Positions 5,730 to 9,945 of a stretch of DNA of 9,945 nucleotides are shown one piece after another (position 1 is the first letter of the stretch; the number at the start of each line of letters is the position of its first letter). The position numbers were made by a program, and so were the translations under genes. Under the pieces are notes generated by a model, which saw only the letters and a program-made list of their open reading frames with translations, had not been told where the DNA came from and did not search any database. The stretch is taken from positions 14,222 to 24,166 of the forward strand of contig DHTR01000001.1 in the NCBI GenBank assembly GCA_002408725.1. The letters are read 5' to 3'. The stretch comes from Pelotomaculum sp. UBA5255 (lineage in GTDB: Bacteria; Bacillota; Desulfotomaculia; Desulfotomaculales; Pelotomaculaceae).

Positions 5730-6449
5730 TCACAGGGGTTTTTTTTGCGGGATTCCTGCACGCCTCGGGTACTGCTCGGGAGTTGGTCTGATCTTTCGGA
5801 GCAGCACGAGTTTTCTTTCATCTCCTGTAAAGGGAAGTTTTAAGTGTAAGACTTCCTCAAGCCTGCCTCCCAAAATCCGAAAGGCATTCTCAGCGAGTTT
5901 TAGCTCCTCCTCCAGTCTTGGGCCCTTCATGGCCATAAAAAACCCCCCTACCTTCAGAACGGGCAGGCAGTATTCGGCCAGCACCGCCAGTGAGGCGACC
6001 GCCCTGGACACCACCCGGTCGCAACTTTCCCTTTGAACCCGGCTCCGCCCAATATCTTCAGCCCTGGCGTGGACCACCTCAATTTTATCCAGTTTTAGCC
6101 TTGAAATTAGATTTTCTAAAAAGAGTACTTTTTTTTCCACCGACTCAATCAGCGTCACCTTCAGCCCAGGCCTGTAAATCTTCAAGGGAATACCCGGAAA
6201 TCCTGCACCGGTACCGATATCCATTAGATGCTTACCGTCGTCAAAAGAACCCGCCAGAAGGCAGCTAAGGGAATCAATAAAATGTTTTACGGCAACCTCT
6301 TTTTCTTCCAAAATGGACGTCAGGTTAATATTTTTACTTGCTTCATGAAGGATCCGGTAGTATTCTTCAAACTGTCCCACCTGTTCCTGGGATAGGCCAA
6401 TCCCTATTTCAGCAGCCCCCTTAACCAGGGTTTCTTCCAATACACCCAT
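5730..6449 (-). CDS. rsmG: 16S rRNA (guanine527-N7)-methyltransferase RsmG
   Basis: A 239-residue Rossmann-fold S-adenosylmethionine methyltransferase that makes m7G527 in the 530 loop of 16S rRNA; its loss gives low-level streptomycin resistance in several bacteria. Motifs: N-terminal NINLTSILEEKEVAVKHFID at 40-59, SAM-binding motif I DIGTGAGFPGIPL at 77-89, acidic end of strand 2 LIES at 100-103, DRVVSRAVASL at 144-154, and the typical tail YPRRAGIPQKKPL at 227-239. Length is normal. ATG 6449 has AGAGGAA about 9 bases upstream. It lies 162 bases after mnmG, a spacer in which I see no gene but a small AT-rich hairpin (TTTGAT/ATCAAA at about 6546-6560). A terminator lies downstream, and noc is not present after it. 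Confidence 0.97.
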   Translation of the reverse strand: MGVLEETLVKGAAEIGIGLSQEQVGQFEEYYRILHEASKNINLTSILEEKEVAVKHFIDSLSCLLAGSFDDGKHLMDIGTGAGFPGIPLKIYRPGLKVTLIESVEKKVLFLENLISRLKLDKIEVVHARAEDIGRSRVQRESCDRVVSRAVASLAVLAEYCLPVLKVGGFFMAMKGPRLEEELKLAENAFRILGGRLEEVLHLKLPFTGDERKLVLLRKIRPTPEQYPRRAGIPQKKPL

Positions 6450-6611
6450 GCCTACCGTTCCTCTCTTTATAGAAAAGTAAGTATTCCTACCTTTGGCGCC
6501 TGATTTTTCATGTTCGTGTTTTCGTATGTGGCACGGGTAACCACTTTGATAAAATCAAATCCACATAAAATACCTTTTTTTAAAGACTTTTACAGGTTCT
6601 TGCTGATGCCT

Positions 6612-8504
6612 TTAAATCTGTTTCTTTTTTTGCCTTCGATACTGTTCCAGATAGATCAGCAACACCGAAATGTCCGCCGGCGTCACCGAAACAATCCGAC
6701 TGGCCTGACCGACCGACCCGGGTCGAATAATTTCTAATTTTTCCCTGGCCTCTGCCGAGAGCCCCCCTACCTTCGTGTAATCCAGCTCTTCTGGAATTTT
6801 CTTTTCTTCCAACCGCCTGGATCGTTCTACCTGGGCCTCCTGTTTTTTAATATAACCACCGTATTTGACCTGGATCTCTACCTGTTCGCAAACCTCTTCG
6901 GGTAGTTGGGGATGTTCCAGCGGCAGCCGCAGAAGTTTTTTATAAACCATTTCCGGGCGGCGGAGCAGGCCGGCGAGGGACGAACCCTGCTGGGGAATTT
7001 CGGCCGTCTTTAGCTCTGACAGAATTTTTTTTACTTCTTCCGTCACCGGCAGCACGGTCCGCTCCAGCCTTTCTTTCTCCTCATCAACAAGCTTTTTCTT
7101 TTGCTCCATGGACCTGTATCTTTCCGGCGACACAAGTCCGATCTGGTAGCCTTTATCGGTCAACCTTAAATCAGCATTGTCCTGTCTCAGTAAAAGCCTG
7201 TATTCCGCCCGGGAAGTCAGCATCCGGTAAGGCTCGTCAATTTCTTTTGTCACCAGGTCGTCAATCATAACCCCTGTATAAGCCTCTGTCCGGCTTAAAA
7301 CCAGGGGCTCCAAGTCCCTCAAATAATGCGCGGCGTTAATCCCGGCCACAATGCCCTGGGCCGCAGCCTCCTCATAGCCGGACGTTCCGTTAATCTGCCC
7401 GGCTGTAAATAGCCCTGGCACAGCCTTCGTCTCCAGTGACCATTTTAACTGGTTGGGTATGATAAAATCATATTCAATAGCATAGCCCGGCCGCATCATC
7501 TCCACCCTCTCCAATCCCGGCATGGTGCGGAGCATGGCCAACTGAACATCTTCCGGCAGGCTGGTCGACATGCCCTGTACATACATTTCAGCGGTGTCGC
7601 GGCCCTCCGGTTCGATAAAAACCTGGTGGGCCGGTTTATCCGAAAACCTGATTACCTTTGTTTCAATGGATGGGCAGTAGCGCGGCCCCCGGCCTCGGAT
7701 GGCCCCTGTGTACAGCGGCGCCCTATAAAGATTATCCAGGATAATCCGGTGGGTCATTTCGTTGGTATAAGTCAGCCAACAGGGTATTTGTTCACGACTG
7801 GTTACATCCGACACAAAGGAAAAATTATAAAGCTTCAGATCCCCCGGTTGGATGGACATACGGCTGAAATCGATGCTGCTTCTGTCCACCCGCGCCGGTG
7901 TCCCTGTTTTAAAACGCCCCAGTTTTATCCCCAGTTCCGCAAGGCTTTCTGAAAGGTGTACAGAGGGAAATTGTCCATTCGGAGCGCCTGGATAGGAAAG
8001 GTCGCCAATAATAATTCTACCCTTTAAGTAAGTCCCTGTAGTCAGCACAACGGCCCCGGCCTCAAACCTGGCGCCTGTACTGGTCACCACCCCACAAACC
8101 TTTCCCTTGCTAACCAAAATCTTATCTACCAGGGCCTGTTTTAAGTCAAGCCCCTGCTGCTTTTCCAGTGTCCATTTCATTCTGTTCTGGTATTGTAATT
8201 TATCCGCCTGAGCACGTAAAGCGTGGACCGCAGGTCCTTTACCGGTATTTAAAAGCCGCATTTGGATGGAGGTCCTATCTGTATTTAGGCCAATTTCTCC
8301 CCCCAGGGCGTCCACTTCCCGGACCAGATGTGCCTTTGCCGGTCCCCCAACTGCCGGATTGCAGGGCATTAGCGCCACATAATCCAGGTTTAAGGTCAGT
8401 ACCAGGGTGCGGCAGCCCAACCTCGCCGCTGCCAGACCTGCCTCACATCCGGCGTGCCCCGCCCCGACAACGATGATATCGTACTTCCCGGCGGCATATT
8501 CCAA
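6612..8504 (-). CDS. mnmG: tRNA uridine-5-carboxymethylaminomethyl(34) modification enzyme MnmG (GidA)
   Basis: FAD-dependent partner of MnmE; the complex installs carboxymethylaminomethyl (or aminomethyl) groups at C5 of wobble U34 in tRNAs reading split codon boxes, using methylene-tetrahydrofolate. Motifs (numbered from the upstream TTG at 8525): Rossmann FAD loop VVGAGHAGCEA at 19-29, MPCNPAVGGPAK with Cys55 at 53-64, GKGPAVHALRAQADK at 95-109, GPRYCPSIETK with Cys284 at 280-290, and AGQINGTSGYEEAAAQG at 375-391. Cys55 and Cys284 correspond to the two catalytic cysteines of the family. The frame is open to TTG 8525, overlapping mnmE by 11 bases, but that codon lacks a ribosome site. TTG 8504, preceded by GTGAGGTG at about 6-base spacing, gives 630 residues, the usual length, and begins 10 bases after the mnmE stop. 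Confidence 0.97.
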   Translation of the reverse strand: MEYAAGKYDIIVVGAGHAGCEAGLAAARLGCRTLVLTLNLDYVALMPCNPAVGGPAKAHLVREVDALGGEIGLNTDRTSIQMRLLNTGKGPAVHALRAQADKLQYQNRMKWTLEKQQGLDLKQALVDKILVSKGKVCGVVTSTGARFEAGAVVLTTGTYLKGRIIIGDLSYPGAPNGQFPSVHLSESLAELGIKLGRFKTGTPARVDRSSIDFSRMSIQPGDLKLYNFSFVSDVTSREQIPCWLTYTNEMTHRIILDNLYRAPLYTGAIRGRGPRYCPSIETKVIRFSDKPAHQVFIEPEGRDTAEMYVQGMSTSLPEDVQLAMLRTMPGLERVEMMRPGYAIEYDFIIPNQLKWSLETKAVPGLFTAGQINGTSGYEEAAAQGIVAGINAAHYLRDLEPLVLSRTEAYTGVMIDDLVTKEIDEPYRMLTSRAEYRLLLRQDNADLRLTDKGYQIGLVSPERYRSMEQKKKLVDEEKERLERTVLPVTEEVKKILSELKTAEIPQQGSSLAGLLRRPEMVYKKLLRLPLEHPQLPEEVCEQVEIQVKYGGYIKKQEAQVERSRRLEEKKIPEELDYTKVGGLSAEAREKLEIIRPGSVGQASRIVSVTPADISVLLIYLEQYRRQKKKQI

Positions 8505-8514
8505 ATCCGGCACC

Positions 8515-9921
8515 TCACTTCCCAATGCAAAAGTCTTCGAAAATTCTATCTAACAGGTCCTCAGTCGCCGTTGATCCTGTAATTTCACCAAGAGCTTCCC
8601 AGGCGCTCCGGATGTCGATTGCCACAACATCCACCGGTACTTCCTGCCTGATCCCCAAAATTGCTTCGGATAGGTGCCGGGCGCCTTTTTCCAGGACCTG
8701 TTTATGCCGGATATTCGCAACCAGGATGTTATCGGGCCCGGTGATCCGGCCTCCCATTACCATCTCAAATATTTCTTCCTCCAGTTGACCAAGCCCAATT
8801 CTTTTTTCTGCTGAAACCCACAGAACCGGTCTTTTTTGTGCAAGTTTTCGGGCATCGCTTTCTTTAATCCGCATCTTTTCTTCTCCGGCATCTACCTTAT
8901 TGATCAAAAATAGCGCTTTCTTTTCCCCGATTAAATCCAAAATGGCATAGTCTTCATCTGTCAGCCCCCTGACCGCATCAAGCACCACCAGAACCAGGTC
9001 GGCCTTATTGATGGTCTCTCTTGTTTTTTCTACGCCAATTCTCTCAACAAGATCATTAGTTTCCCGCAGCCCGGCCGTATCCATAATTTTCAAGGGGATC
9101 CCCCGGATATTGATGATCTCTTCAATAATATCCCGGGTTGTGCCGGGTATATCAGTTACGATTGCCCTGTTTTCCCGGAGTAACGCATTTAACAACGAAG
9201 ATTTTCCCACGTTTGTCCTGCCAATGATGATGGTGCTAATCCCTTCCCGGTAAACTTTTCCAGAATCGGCGCTCCTGACCATTTTCTCAAGCTCTTTTAA
9301 AATTTCCTCGCTGGATTGAATAATTACCTGTCCGGTTGCCGCTTCCAGGTCTTCTTCTGGAAAATCAATATTTGCCTCCACCTGGGCCAGCAAGCCCAAC
9401 AGCCTCTCTTGCAATTCTAAGATTTTTTTAGAAAGATTGCCCTTTAATTGGGAGATCGCCAAATAGAGGCTCCCTTCCGTTTTTGAGCGGATTAAGTCAA
9501 TAACGGATTCCGCCTGGGCCAGGTCCAACCTCCCGTTCAAAAAGGCACGCTTGCTGAATTCACCTGGTTGGGCCAGACGCGCTCCCTGGGCCAGCACCTG
9601 TTCGAGTACCTTTCGTAATGGTACGATCCCGCCGTGGCAGTTGATTTCCACGATATCTTCCCGGGTGTAGGTGTGAGGCGCTTTCATATAGCATAAAAGA
9701 ACCTCGTCAAGATCCTCTCCCTTGCTATCTATTATGTGCCCGTAAACAAGCCTGCGGTTTTCTTTTAGGAAATTTTTTTTATGTCCGGCCCTAAATATCT
9801 TCCCCGTAATTTCCGCAGCATCAGGCCCGCTGATGCGTACAATTCCGATTCCACCTTCCCCCAGGGGGGTGGAGATTGCAGCAATGGTATCCTCGATCAA
9901 CGTTGGCACCTTCCGGTCCAT
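8515..9921 (-). CDS. mnmE: tRNA modification GTPase MnmE (TrmE)
   Basis: A 468-residue potassium-activated GTPase that binds formyl/methylene-tetrahydrofolate and, with MnmG, modifies wobble U34 of tRNA. Domains: N-terminal folate-binding dimer domain (about 10-125, with DTIAAISTPLGEGGIGIVRISG), helical domain with REDIVEINCHGG at 87-98 and EFSKRAFLNGRLDLAQAE at 121-138, and an inserted G domain at about 225-390. G motifs: GRTNVGKSS at 234-242, switch TDIPGTTRD at 256-264, DTAG at 281-284, NKVD at 341-344. The C-terminus FCIGK keeps the conserved cysteine (C465). The P-loop has Thr where most relatives have Pro (GRPNVGKS). ATG 9921 lacks a clear ribosome site; TTG 9900 has AAGGTG at 6-base spacing and gives the family-like start MIEDTIAAISTP, so the start is uncertain by seven codons. 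The gene is complete within the window. Confidence 0.97.
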   Translation of the reverse strand: MDRKVPTLIEDTIAAISTPLGEGGIGIVRISGPDAAEITGKIFRAGHKKNFLKENRRLVYGHIIDSKGEDLDEVLLCYMKAPHTYTREDIVEINCHGGIVPLRKVLEQVLAQGARLAQPGEFSKRAFLNGRLDLAQAESVIDLIRSKTEGSLYLAISQLKGNLSKKILELQERLLGLLAQVEANIDFPEEDLEAATGQVIIQSSEEILKELEKMVRSADSGKVYREGISTIIIGRTNVGKSSLLNALLRENRAIVTDIPGTTRDIIEEIINIRGIPLKIMDTAGLRETNDLVERIGVEKTRETINKADLVLVVLDAVRGLTDEDYAILDLIGEKKALFLINKVDAGEEKMRIKESDARKLAQKRPVLWVSAEKRIGLGQLEEEIFEMVMGGRITGPDNILVANIRHKQVLEKGARHLSEAILGIRQEVPVDVVAIDIRSAWEALGEITGSTATEDLLDRIFEDFCIGK

Positions 9922-9945
9922 TATTTTTAAACCCAGCGGGCTAAT

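Noticed and set aside
6510..6737. Plus-strand 75-residue open frame spanning the mnmG-rsmG spacer
   Set aside because: It overlaps the 3' end of mnmG on the other strand, is Phe-rich from AT bias and has no good ribosome site.
7626..7952. Plus-strand open frame inside mnmG
   Set aside because: It is antisense to conserved MnmG motifs; a shadow frame.
1..9945. Search for a CRISPR array, insertion sequence, tRNA/rRNA gene or DnaA-box cluster
   Set aside because: I saw no regularly spaced repeats, transposase motifs, tRNA-like cloverleaf or TTATCCACA clusters when reading by eye.

Overview
The window looks like chromosomal DNA of an endospore-forming Firmicute of roughly balanced base composition. 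A Peptococcaceae/Desulfotomaculum-Pelotomaculum type clostridium is my best guess (inference). Three things point there: the order mnmE-mnmG-rsmG-parA-parB followed by the sporulation gene yyaC, which is the conserved region beside the replication origin in spore formers; two perfect parS sites; and the presence of LarC-type and UPF0180 genes. Many starts are non-ATG (TTG or GTG) with good Shine-Dalgarno sequences.

Layout, left to right. Positions 1-400 (minus) hold the N-terminal part of a YkvI-family membrane protein that runs off the left edge. Divergent from it, yyaC (561-1163, plus) has a promoter candidate resembling the forespore sigma-F consensus. Convergent with yyaC are a UPF0180/YkuS-like small protein (1196-1429) and an orphan phosphoribosyltransferase (1483-2121), probably one minus-strand operon. 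A 270-base spacer with a GC hairpin and a sigma-A-like promoter leads into a divergent larC-like gene (2396-3589, plus). The next 275 bases (3590-3864) contain a possible broken minus-strand reading frame and two parS sites, the second directly after the parB stop codon.

From 3865 to the right edge every gene is on the minus strand: parB, parA (8-base overlap, coupled), then a strong terminator, rsmG, mnmG and mnmE. MnmE and MnmG together make the cmnm5/nm5 modification of wobble U34 in tRNA. RsmG methylates 16S rRNA at G527. ParA, ParB and parS segregate the origin region. YyaC is a sporulation-associated protein. Noc, present between rsmG and parA in Bacillus subtilis, is absent.

Most of the window is well-known core chromosome. 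The less ordinary points are the LarC-like protein that seems to have lost the usual N-terminal histidine motifs, the twin parS arrangement, an odd parA translation start region, the forespore-type promoter of yyaC, and the possible frameshifted remnant between larC and parS. I see no CRISPR array, insertion sequence, tRNA or rRNA gene.
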